Assembly: GCF_031755915.1 (NCBI RefSeq)
Contig: NC_083379.1
Span: 19,241,501 to 19,305,500, forward strand
Length of the DNA stretch: 64,000 nt
Source: Ziziphus jujuba
Taxonomy: Eukaryota; Streptophyta; Magnoliopsida; Rosales; Rhamnaceae
Direction of reading: 5' to 3'
Shown: one piece after another, positions 13,201-22,779 of the stretch
Position numbering within the stretch: the stretch's first letter is position 1
How the letters are laid out: each line of letters begins with the position of its first letter
Program-made: the position numbers and the translations under genes
The notes under the pieces: generated by a model
What the model was told of the DNA's origin: nothing
The model's database searches: none
What the model saw: only the letters and a program-made list of their open reading frames with translations

Positions 13201-14390
13201 ATTTTAGATAGAAGATGAAAAAGAGAAGCGAAAAAGATGATAATTAGAGAATATGTAGAAGAGAAGAAGATGATGATGATTTATTGAAAAAAAATAAAGA
13301 AGAAGATGTGCATAAGCATAGAGGAAGACGATGCAGAGAAGAAGACCAAGATGAACAGAAAAAATGAAAGAAAATTTATTATTATTGTATTTATTTATTT
13401 TTTAATTTTTATCGGTGATTTAAGATATTTAATTTTAAAAAAAAAAAACTTTCATACGGAATTTGCTGAATTAGGCAGAGCATGAGTATCTTTTTTATGA
13501 ATCTCGAGAAAGAAATTAAGAGATGATAATATGTAGAATGGAAGACCACATAAAAAATATATATATATTATTTTTTTATTATTTATTAAGATGTCATGTT
13601 GTAATATAGGGCCACGTGCAAGAAATGATGTTGTAATATAGGGTGAATAAAAATAATTATTTTTTTATTATTTATTAAGATGTTATTAGATCTATTAGTA
13701 TTATAAATAATATAAATTATTGGATATTATTTTTGCATGTATCTTAAGATGCATATGTTTCGTTTTGATACACATTTCACAAATTTTAAAACATAATTCA
13801 TGTTTTAATTTAGGATTTGATAACATTAATTAATATTATTATTCATAGACAATTATCTTTCATAATCTTAAAATCGTCTATATATAGACAACATGTAGCA
13901 TAGAAAGAAATAAATTGAAATACTAAAATAATTCAAAAATAATAAAATAAGGAAAAGATCTCCTAATTTTCTAATATTCTAATTTCCTTATTAAACTAAC
14001 CACTAATAGATGAAAATAAGTAAGATAATATCTCTTAGTTTCCTAAATAACACTAATATTTAAATTTAAATATTAACAAATGATATATTCTATAAGTAAA
14101 ATACAACAAATCAAATGTATGATATTTTCCTGCTATATCACTCTCCCTCTTCTTCTCATTTTCCATCTCTCTCTCTCTACTTAAAACTATTAAAACTAAA
14201 GCCTAACCCAAAAAAAAAAAAAGAATTTCAAAAAAGAAAAAAAGAAAAAAAGGGAGTTTTTCTCTATGTTTTTAATCAAACCATTATTATTAGAAAAATG
14301 CAACAGTTGATTTTTTTTTTTTAACATATAAATGTAAAAAAGATGCAACAGTTAATTTTTTTTTAAATATATAAATGTAAAAAAGTGTAA
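13201..14390. other. Gene-free AT-rich DNA
   Basis: A purine-rich stretch (13200-13370, GAAGAAGATGATG-type) is followed by AT-rich sequence. There is a small CT-rich patch at 14140-14180. No coding region is supported. Confidence 0.4.
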
Positions 14391-14391
14391 T

Positions 14392-14530
14392 AAACTTTTG
14401 ATTTGGTTTGAGAAATGGCCTCAATGACTATTTTCCTTTTTTTTTTTTCATGGTAATTTACTTTTGATTTGGTTTGAGAAATAGCCTCAATGACTATTTT
14501 CCTTTTTTTTTTTTATGATTATTTACTTTT
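14392..14530. repeat. Tandem duplication of a ~70 bp unit
   Basis: Two adjacent copies of ACTTTTGATTTGGTTTGAGA followed by AATRGCCTCAATGACTATTT and a T-run. They are almost identical apart from the poly-T length and a G/A change. Confidence 0.85.
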
Positions 14531-14639
14531 GCTTAATATAAAATTTTTAAAATATCTAATGTATTTTTAAATACTGAATAAAAATATAAAGTAATTATGA
14601 ATTTCCATCACTATTTTTTGTAAAAATATATTAATCAAG

Positions 14640-14970
14640 GTGACTTATTTTTAATTTTTGTGAATATTTTTATGGATATGAGAAATTTATTTATGTTGCG
14701 AAGGAGTCAATTATATATTTAAAAGTCAACGACATTGATTAAATTATTTTAAAATGAAAATCTATAAGAGTTTATAAAAGTTTTTTTTATAATTTTGTAA
14801 ACTTTATAAAGTTCAGAAAAATCTTTTAACATGAAAGTCTATACAAATTTGCCGTAACTTTTATAAACTTTATAAAATTCCATAAAAGTCTATAAACTCT
14901 ATAAAAATTAATCACTTAATAAAAGTTCATAAAAGTTTTCTAAAGTCTATACTGAATACACCCCATAATA
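14640..14970 (-). repeat. MITE-like repeat, inverted relative to 9140
   Basis: AT-rich body with many 'tttataaactttataaa' and 'aaagtctata' motifs. It is closed by TATACTGAATACACCCC at 14950-14967, the reverse complement of the terminus at 9150. The left end is not clear. Confidence 0.4.
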
Positions 14971-16306
14971 GCATGGGGTTAGTGGAGACAGCTATCTCTA
15001 TTCCAAATCTAGTTTATCCTTAATGAATATTGATTATCCAATGAAAAAATTGGATAGATTTATGTTTTTGCCCTCACAGCAAGGGTAATCTAATCTACAA
15101 AAAGAGTCAACAGTGTTGATAACTTCATATACTTAAATTATTTCATTAACAAGTCTTTATAGGGAAAATAAAATGCCTAGTCAGTAAATTCACAAATAGT
15201 TCGTGAATAATATGCATAGGTATGCATTTTTGACAAAAAAATTCAGTTTCTATATCAACTTCAAACATACATAATAATACACTTTTTCTTAAGGTAAAAA
15301 TTTAAAATACGTATTAAGCGTATTGCTTATACAAGTTTTAAAAAAAATAAAAAAAATACATATTTTAAAAAATTAATAATTTCAATTATTTTTTCGTTTA
15401 TAACAACTTAAAAAAATGTGTATAAAACGTAAATTTTTATTTTATTCTTTTAATTTTTTACTATTTTTATTCTTGTAATATAATAAATTATTATTATCTC
15501 ACTAATAGTTATATTTTTATCATATATATTAAAAATAATTAATTTTAATATATATCTAATACCTGTATTTTTTGTCCCATATTATTTAATTGATAAAGTA
15601 TTATACATGTATATGCCGAATTTATAAACTTCATTTTTATGTATTTTTTGGTCACATTTTCTTCGTATTTTTAGACAAATAATACGAGTTATATACATGT
15701 GTATCGTTCTATATTTTTGCCGTCCCATATTTAACTATGGTAAAATCTAATGATTGGTTCCTCTTTCTTTCTTTTTTTAAAACCAACATCCATATTCACC
15801 ATAAACAACATCTAATTAATGTAAGCAAAAAGGTAATATTTATCTTAAATAATTCATAACTAATGTCAAAAAAATAGTAGTGGTTCACCTATCTTATGTT
15901 TAAGGTTAAAATTGTAAAAAAATTTCTTTCTTATTTTTTTATGAAAAGGAAAGAAAATACAGTAAAAAAATCTTTATTATTTATTTAACACAAACTTCAG
16001 GACTCAGAATTACTTTGAAAGTTCAACAGAAGAAATTTTTTTTAAAGGATTTATTAAAATTAGATAAATTTTATTTCAATTTAAACCATTTTGTTATTAT
16101 TATATGTCTAAATCTTTTTTTGTTTCCAAAAAAATTCTTAACTTTTTTGTTAATTTGTCCTATCTATTTGTAAATATTGGCTCCAGCTCCATGTATAGGT
16201 ATGAGTGGCGCAACATAAGGTAAGTAAAGTGAGCTGCAACTATATATATATATATATATATATGCAGCCCATTATACATAGCAAAACTATATATATATAT
16301 ATAGAT
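14971..16306. other. Gene-free AT-rich DNA
   Basis: No coding region or clear element end is visible. An (AT)n tract lies at about 16239-16262. Confidence 0.4.
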
Positions 16307-16604
16307 AAGTGTTTGTGGTAAAACTACTATTTAATCAAACAATGATTTGAATCATATTGTCTAATCTCAATATATATAGAAGAATTCTTCTATCAGGACT
16401 TCCTTTTTTAGATTGTTTTAAAAGTTGAGATATAAAATTATTTATATATATATAGTTATATATAAGTTTTAGTGGTAAACCTACTATTTAATCAAACAAT
16501 GATTTGAATCATATTGTCTAATCTCAATATATATAGTAGAATTTTTCTATCATGACCTCACTTTTTACATTATTGTAAAGGTTGAGATATAAAATTATTT
16601 TTGG
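16307..16604. repeat. Tandem duplication of a ~145 bp unit
   Basis: Copies at 16307-16446 and 16463-16604 share the core ATTTAATCAAACAATGATTT plus the following 'gaatcatattgtctaatctc' and end in GTTGAGATATAAAATTATTT. There are only a few substitutions. Confidence 0.85.
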
Positions 16605-17970
16605 GGTTCAAATGAATCCTAACAGGTTAACTTTGCCCTTATAGATTTTAGTACATCATTCCACTTGTTTAGATCATTAAGGCATCTTTAAATCTTAGTC
16701 CTTTAATTAATTTAATTACTAATGATAAAGGTCTTGATGAGAAAATAACTATACATATATATATAATCTTGATACAGACAGAATATATATTATAAAAGTA
16801 CCATTAAACAAATATTCTTTTATTATTAAATAAGGAAATTTAAGAAGGTTTTATTGGTTTACAAACTCGTTAATAAACCTGAAAAATAATGTAAGAGGCA
16901 CCAACTAGTATACAAAGATATAAACATAAAACCAATTGATGTAGTGATATTTTATTATTGATTTATAGTTAGTTAAACATATATCTTAAATGAATCCAAA
17001 TCTGTTATATCCAGAAGGTTTCTACTACAAAAACACATAAATACGAATTACACGTATAAGAAGAAGATTATAAAAAAAATTGCTAATTTTTAGTTGATGT
17101 AAGAATTTGATTCTTTGGTTTTAAGACAATTTTTGTTCTGCACTGATGCTGAGAAGTCTAGTATATGGTGAATATCTTCTAGTCTATAATGATTACCTTT
17201 TGATAATAGCAGCACTTCAAATCCTTAGAAACAAAAAATAATTTTGTAGACATTATTTGTTAACGTGAGATGTATGAATGATAAAAATAAAAACAAATAC
17301 TTTTTTTGCATCTTAATCATAGAAATCAATGTTATTTATAAAGTAGATTGCATCTATTGAGAAGAAATTCAATACTTCAAAATTTACAAAGTGATAAAAA
17401 TCATTTGGTTTCCTATAATAGTTATTTTTCTATTTTGAAGTCATGTTCTTTCACTAAAATACTGTTTTTTATTGATTTATTTATTTATTTTATATAAAAA
17501 ATAGTAATATAATTATTTTTAATAATTTGGCAACCAAATAAATAAATAATATTTATAATTTCTATTCACAAAATTTCTACAAAATCTATGTTATATTAAA
17601 TTTTCAACCAGCTAATAAAATAAAAACATATCATTTTGGTAAATATATTAGTAAATTAAATGGTACCTCTAGCATTACTTATGATTTAAAGTGAATTTTT
17701 AAATGAAATATGAGAAAGCAAACTTGGACAATTGTGGATTTTTTTAATTTTCTTTTTCGCAGGATTTATTTTAACTCATCATAATTTTCTTCATTTTTTT
17801 TTAAATAATGATAATTGTCTTCCTCCCTTCCTCTTCAATATATTACATTATGTGAAAAGTATTTTCAAAAGTTAATCAAAATGCATAATGATTTGGAATT
17901 CTTCCAAAATTATAAATTGATTGAGTGTTCTATCTCATGTTATATATATGTGTATACATATACATATATA
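16605..17970. other. Gene-free AT-rich DNA
   Basis: No gene-like signal. The short open frames near 17815 arise from low-complexity sequence. Confidence 0.4.
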
Positions 17971-18152
17971 TATAGGGTAAGACTACAGTGCGGATCATCT
18001 GCATGCGTACTACACCAAAGTTGATGTTTTTTTTTTTTAAAAGTATCGGTTTTGCTTTTACATACAAAAAGCAAAGCCGATCTTTTTTTTTTTTTTAAAG
18101 CATCGGTTTTGATGTGGATCCGCATGCGGATGAATTACACTATAGAATTACC

Positions 18153-18157
<5 letters not shown>
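17971..18157. mobile_element. ~185 bp MITE with TATAGGGTAA termini
   Basis: The two ends are inverted repeats of about 37 bp, with 29 of 37 positions matching by eye. Both start TATAGGGTAA and both carry GCATGCG at the inner end. The interior contains a second hairpin (ATCGG..TTTGCTTTT paired with AAAAGCAAAGCCGAT at 18046-18080). The outer TATA could include a TA target-site duplication, as expected for mariner-type elements. There is no coding capacity. Confidence 0.7.
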
Positions 18158-18184
<27 letters not shown>

Positions 18185-18865
18185 TTGAGTCAACAAGTAT
18201 CAAATTAAGTCTTTAATATCATAACTAATATCAAATTTTTTTTTTCAATCCTTGGATTATATTAAAGACTAAAATTTAAAATTATATTTATTAATTATTA
18301 GATCCCAACATGATTTATTTTTTCTAAATAAAATTTTAGTATGCAGCTAAATTTATATTTTATTATTTTTTAATTTTAAATTCTAAAGAAAAACTTATCA
18401 GGAGCCTGACTTTTACACGAGTAAAGTTAAAGATATCGATTTATCTACTACCATAATGTGGTCTAACGATATATTCATATTTTATTGACTGACGTTTTAA
18501 TAATATCTTGAATATAGTTAAGTGAACCCTTTAAAAAATAATATACAAAATATAAACCAATAATGCAATACTTACCGCTTGTAGATGAGTTAGTACATTA
18601 TTCAGGTCATTACTTTTCCACTGCAACTCCATCAATGGCGAGTTATCATAAATTTGTAAACTTAAAATTTTGTTGATACATTTATCAATATGGCTTTTAT
18701 TATTTAAATTATGAATGTGTTTATATAAACATGATTCATATAAAAACATTACAATGCCTTTTATTATCCATCACAGAGCATATTTTCATGGTACTTTGCT
18801 TAAATTTTATTAACATTTTAAGTTTTTAATCGTCCATTGTAAATAAAGAGACGGAGAAAGCTTAC

Positions 18866-18917
<52 letters not shown>

Positions 18918-19422
18918 AGTGAAAGGAAGAATGCTTGAATTTTTTTGGTAATAAAAATAAATGATATGTGGTTCATGCGCAAATGGAAAGATGCAATCTC
19001 TTTTGTCACTTTAAATTTGGTTCCAAATCAGCATGACATTAGTGAACTCCATGGAGAAACATTGATATGGTAGTACCTGAACTCCTATGCTCCTACTCAA
19101 AGACCAAATTCCTTACCAACCTATGCATTAGCATGTGGTAAGCTTGAAGAACTTGATCAAACAAAAGAAAACAAAAATACAGATTGAAACATTCCATTGG
19201 CACAAGAACCAAATTTTACTCAAATTTTCCAATAGTAGCCCAAACGACTACGATTCAATTCATTCATTCACCCAACTGTGGATGTGTATTGGAATTGATT
19301 AGTTATTACAAGAAGGAAAGCTTTCTATTTTTCCCTTTTTGTTTTTGTTTTTCTTTTTTCGGTAGAATGAAGTAATGAAAGACAGAATAATGATTAATCG
19401 TTTGTGTTGAGCAGAGCACTAG
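18158..19422. other. Gene-free AT-rich DNA with a 41-base A tract
   Basis: It contains a (GT)n tract at 18166-18184 and an uninterrupted run of 41 A at 18874-18914. The last few hundred bases lie directly downstream of the minus-strand NB-ARC gene and would contain its 3' untranslated region. No other gene is seen. Confidence 0.5.
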
Positions 19423-20667
19423 TCACTCCGCTTCATCTTGGCGTTGTTGACTACACATCTCACCCATCATTTTTGCTGCTAATGGAATCCCACCACATTT
19501 CTGCTTGACTTCCATTTGCAGATCTTCCACGTTTGGAGGATTGTACGTGTCATCGTTAACTGCGTCTTTGAAGATTGCCCAGCAGCTCTTAGACGTAAGT
19601 GGTAGAAGATGATGCAGATTCTTCTCCCCCACCATCGTTTTCGCTAATTCTTCATTCCTACTTGTCACGATTACTCTTCCTCCATACCCTTTTGGCAATC
19701 CATCTCCAAACCTCGTTTCGCATTTTTTATCATCAGCTAACCCCCCAGAATTCAATTGCTCGTACCACGAATCCTTATCCCTGGCATCGTCGAGAACTAT
19801 CAGGTACTTCTTTCCTACCAGTTGCAAGTAAAGAGCGAACAATAGGTCTCGGAGTCCATGAGACTCGGAAACAGTCTTCTTTTCAACTCCCAGTGAAATC
19901 AACATTCTCTTGACAATTGCTCGTTTTGGGTCCTGATCATCATCATCATCATCATCATTGTCATCGTTGGACATGGATACCCAGATTCTTGGCAGGAAGT
20001 GGGTTTTCACCTCGGGTTTGTTAAATATCATCTGGGAAAGTGTTGTTTTCCCTATTCCCTTGGTTCCAACAATGGCGATCGCCTTGAACCCATCTTCATT
20101 TGTTCGAGAAAGAAGCAATTTCTTTACTATGATAGCATCCTCATCAAACCCATGAACCTTTATCTCAGCTGCTGGAGGAAGAGAAGTCTCTGGGGGCTTG
20201 GAGATAGGCGTGTCCACTGATGACCCATTTTTTGGTTGTTGTTGGATGTTCCCATTCGAAGCCGCTCTCTGAACTTTCATTTCCTTGAGTTCTGTCTTTA
20301 TCTTGTTCAACTTCATCCTGATGTTGTTCATGGTGACTAGATCCTCTGGAGAGAAAAATATGCAGTGCTTTTCCGATAACATCTGAGACTCGACCAAGAG
20401 GTCGTTGAGGGAGTAGAGCTTCTCCCTCATTGATGAATCCTCCCGCGGGGTTGACCATAAAATCTTTCGGAGCAAAGTCTTTATTTCTCGAAATTTGCTA
20501 ACGAAGGGAATTCTGGAGCTTCCCTTCGCATTCACATCAAGTCCTTTTTCGAATTTAGACATTAGATACTGTTCAATCTCCGGAGCCATGGCAGGAGTCT
20601 CTTCAACTCTATCTTTGCTGTTCAAAACTGTGGTAGCAAGTTGGGTTTCTGTCTCATTTGTTTCCAT
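19423..20667 (-). CDS. LRR-less NB-ARC protein 1 (At5g45490/At5g45440-like)
   Basis: 414-residue intronless frame. Residues about 30-135 are helical and charged, like a reduced Rx-type coiled-coil region; 140-170 is a Pro/Ser/Gln-rich linker. The nucleotide-binding part follows: P-loop GTKGIGKTT at 201-209, kinase-2 LIVLDD at 289-294, RNBS-B-like VIVTSR at 332-337, and the GLPL motif as CGGIPLAAK at 391-399. The frame stops 15 residues later, so the winged-helix/MHD part and LRR are absent. That matches the short dicot class typified by At5g45490, so the protein is probably full length for its class and not a truncated NLR. Residues 235-247 are an almost pure Asp run. The start is fixed by conservation: paralogue 2 begins with the same METNETETQ and the same GGGCGTAAATGG context. 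Role inferred: cytosolic ATP-binding partner or regulator in immunity. Confidence 0.88.
   Translation of the reverse strand: METNETETQLATTVLNSKDRVEETPAMAPEIEQYLMSKFEKGLDVNAKGSSRIPFVSKFREIKTLLRKILWSTPREDSSMREKLYSLNDLLVESQMLSEKHCIFFSPEDLVTMNNIRMKLNKIKTELKEMKVQRAASNGNIQQQPKNGSSVDTPISKPPETSLPPAAEIKVHGFDEDAIIVKKLLLSRTNEDGFKAIAIVGTKGIGKTTLSQMIFNKPEVKTHFLPRIWVSMSNDDNDDDDDDDQDPKRAIVKRMLISLGVEKKTVSESHGLRDLLFALYLQLVGKKYLIVLDDARDKDSWYEQLNSGGLADDKKCETRFGDGLPKGYGGRVIVTSRNEELAKTMVGEKNLHHLLPLTSKSCWAIFKDAVNDDTYNPPNVEDLQMEVKQKCGGIPLAAKMMGEMCSQQRQDEAE
19935..19967 (-). repeat. GAT/GAC trinucleotide expansion coding poly-Asp
   Basis: An ATC/GTC repeat on the plus strand encodes 12 Asp in 13 residues, between the P-loop and kinase-2 of NB-ARC protein 1. 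Paralogue 2 has only S-K-F-P-G-N-D-K-D at this point, so the run is a copy-specific, in-frame microsatellite expansion in a surface loop. Confidence 0.85.
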
Positions 20668-20950
20668 TTACGCCCTTTTTTTACATGCAATTACCAGTTT
20701 TATCTGAAATGTTGCTCAAATATTCAGACTATAACAGAAGTAAATGGTAGAATGGATAAGCAGATTCCTAGCTGGTAGAAAGATGGAGGTGTTTATTTTG
20801 TTGTTCTGGTCAAGCTCCATGGCTGGCTCTAGAATTACGGAGACTTTGGAGAAAGCTGACTACTTGTCGTGATGATGCATTAAGGAATAACTTTTTCTTT
20901 TTTTTCCACTCTCTCTCTCTCTCTTGTAATTTTCTTGCTTTCTTTTGCCA
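20668..20950 (-). promoter_or_regulatory. 5' leader/promoter of NB-ARC gene 1
   Basis: About 200 bp upstream of the start codon aligns with 56511-56720 upstream of NB-ARC gene 2. Shared stretches include TTATCTGAAATGTTGCTCAA, AAGCAGATTCCTAGCTG and TTTTGTTGTTCTGGTCAAGC. The similarity fades after TTGTCGTG at about 20870. In copy 2 this region continues into the promoter of the divergent NB-LRR gene. Here it runs into the DUF4220-bearing insertion. Confidence 0.6.
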
Positions 20951-21207
20951 GCTAATTATTCCTACTTATGTTGATAGTCAAATTTGGAATTCGTGGCTAT
21001 AAAGTTGCCAATTTTCCTCCTTGATCTATCATCTATTTTCAAGGTCACTACATTTTTAAATGTTTTAACTGGTATGTACAATAACTGAGAGATAAAGTAA
21101 AAAGATAAAAAAAAAAAGGAAAAACTGAAGTTCCAATACTATTGCAATAAAAGGTAATGTATTAATTAGTTATCCCTTTACACCATAAATGTTCCATTTG
21201 CATGCAG

Positions 21208-21306
21208 AACAGGGAAGGAAAGGATCAAATTCTAATCTGTTAGTGGTAGTTCAGGAACCAATTCTTCCAGTGGATTGCGATCCGGCCTTAGTTAATAAAC
21301 GAAAAC
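21208..21306 (+). other. Exon-like island, copy a
   Basis: It follows a splice-acceptor-like TTTGCATGCAG. One frame encodes N-S-N-L-L-V-V-V-Q-E-P-I-L-P-V-D-C-D-P-A-L-V-N-K-R-K-P. Copy b at 22282 encodes nearly the same peptide with both silent and replacement changes. The donor site present in copy b is lost here. I do not recognise the peptide. It may be a decayed duplicate of an upstream exon of the DUF4220 gene or of another gene. Confidence 0.35.
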
Positions 21307-22281
21307 CTGTTTCTTTTTCTTTTCTTTTCTTTGACTTGTTTTTCTTTTTCTTTTTCTTAATAAACTGGACGTTCTTGTCCTTTTGAAGCTACCATGTGTC
21401 CGTAAATCAAAAAACAGGGGATTCTATAACAAAGAAGTTTAGAGCTCCATCATTTGTTAATAAATTAATAAGTACTCCGAAAAAATAATGATAATAATTG
21501 ATAATAAAGCATGGTAGGAGTCTTTAGCAATCTCTTTAACACTTTCTGTGTTTGCTTTTCTGGATTCTGAAACTCTTTGGTAAATATGACACCAAGACAC
21601 ATTAGTCATTCCCTCATCTTTGTAAGATTCAAGTTAAGAAAAAGTTTTCGTGCTCGAGCAATTCGTCTAGATGACTCTGAATGACTTTCCTTTTTTCCCA
21701 CTTCATTGATTACAATAGTACTATGGACATCAAAATCAAATCATCTATAGAGTGACGTAACAAAATTGAAATATTTTATTACCAAAAAAAATTATTGAAA
21801 TATTATATTTTATTAGTTTAAAAATTGATATAATTTAGATAAAATTAATGAAATTTATTATAAACCAAATAAAATAATGGCATTCTGTTTTGCCTTATTG
21901 CTACCTAAACAGGTTGATAAACAACTTTGATATATTTTTATGTTTTTGTTGTCTTATGAAATTTAATTATAATTTTCTCTAATTTTGAAGATATGAAGCC
22001 AAGTATGTTATTTATATATTTATTGTAATATATTTTCTCTAATCTTCCACTGTGATCTATTTTTAGGTTCACTACCAATTGTTTGTTGCGTTTAAAAATT
22101 GTTTAATTGGTATGTAGAATAACTGAGAGATAAAGTAAAAGGGTTATAAAAAAAAAAGAAAAAACGAAAAAAGAAGAAGGAAAAACTGATGTTGCAATAT
22201 GCTGTTGCAATAAAAGGTAATGTATTACTTATCCCAAAACTTCAACTTTCTTTACACCATAAATGTTCCATTTGCTTGCAG

Positions 22282-22387
22282 AACAACAGGAAGGGTAGGA
22301 TAAAATTCTAATCTGCCAGTGGGAGTTCAAGAACCAATTCTTCCAGTGGATTGTGATCCGGTCTCAGTTAATAAGCGGAATCCTGAG
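22282..22387 (+). other. Exon-like island, copy b, possible 5' exon of the DUF4220 gene
   Basis: Bounded by an acceptor-like TTTGCTTGCAG and a donor-like CTGAG/GTAAAG. It carries the peptide-like frame L-P-V-G-V-Q-E-P-I-L-P-V-D-C-D-P-V-S-V-N-K-R-N-P-E, but a stop codon lies just upstream in that frame. It sits 0.4 kb before the DUF4220 start codon on the same strand, so it could be an untranslated leader exon. Confidence 0.4.
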
Positions 22388-22779
22388 GTAAAGTATTCAA
22401 TCTCTGAACTACGACTAATTATGAGAATTTTTTAAAATTATTTTTCCTTCTCTTTGCATTGGTTTTCTCAGCAGCCAAATATTAGGGCATGTATATATAA
22501 AAATACAATATTTATTTCTCTCTCACTTGCAGCCTGTCTCATTCGCCACAATCACTATAATATTATATGGAGTTATGTTACTTAAAAAAGTAACACCTAT
22601 GACTCTACTATTGCATACTGCCAGTTTAGTCTTCACTGTTTCATTCATGCACACTTGAAGTGTCAAAAAATGAATCTAAAATCTCATATTTGTTTTTGCA
22701 TTTTTGATCTAAAGGGCTGTTGAAATTGAATATTGACCAGGGTATTACAAGAGAACAGAAGCTAAGCTAGCGAGACTAT

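Larger units (their letters stand above)
21010..22390 (+). repeat. Tandem duplication upstream of the DUF4220 gene
   Basis: About 21040-21300 is repeated at about 22050-22390. Shared landmarks are GGTATGTA(C/G)AATAACTGAG, 'gagataaagtaaaa', TTGCAATAAAAGGTAATGTA and an exon-like island. The first copy continues into a block (21340-22020) that recurs after the DUF4220 gene. The stretch looks like a local duplication series and not a transposon. Confidence 0.7.

Noticed and set aside
20165..20458. Opposite-strand and alternate-frame ORFs over the NB-ARC, DUF4220 and NB-LRR genes
   Set aside because: They are shadows of the real coding frames, with no independent motifs.
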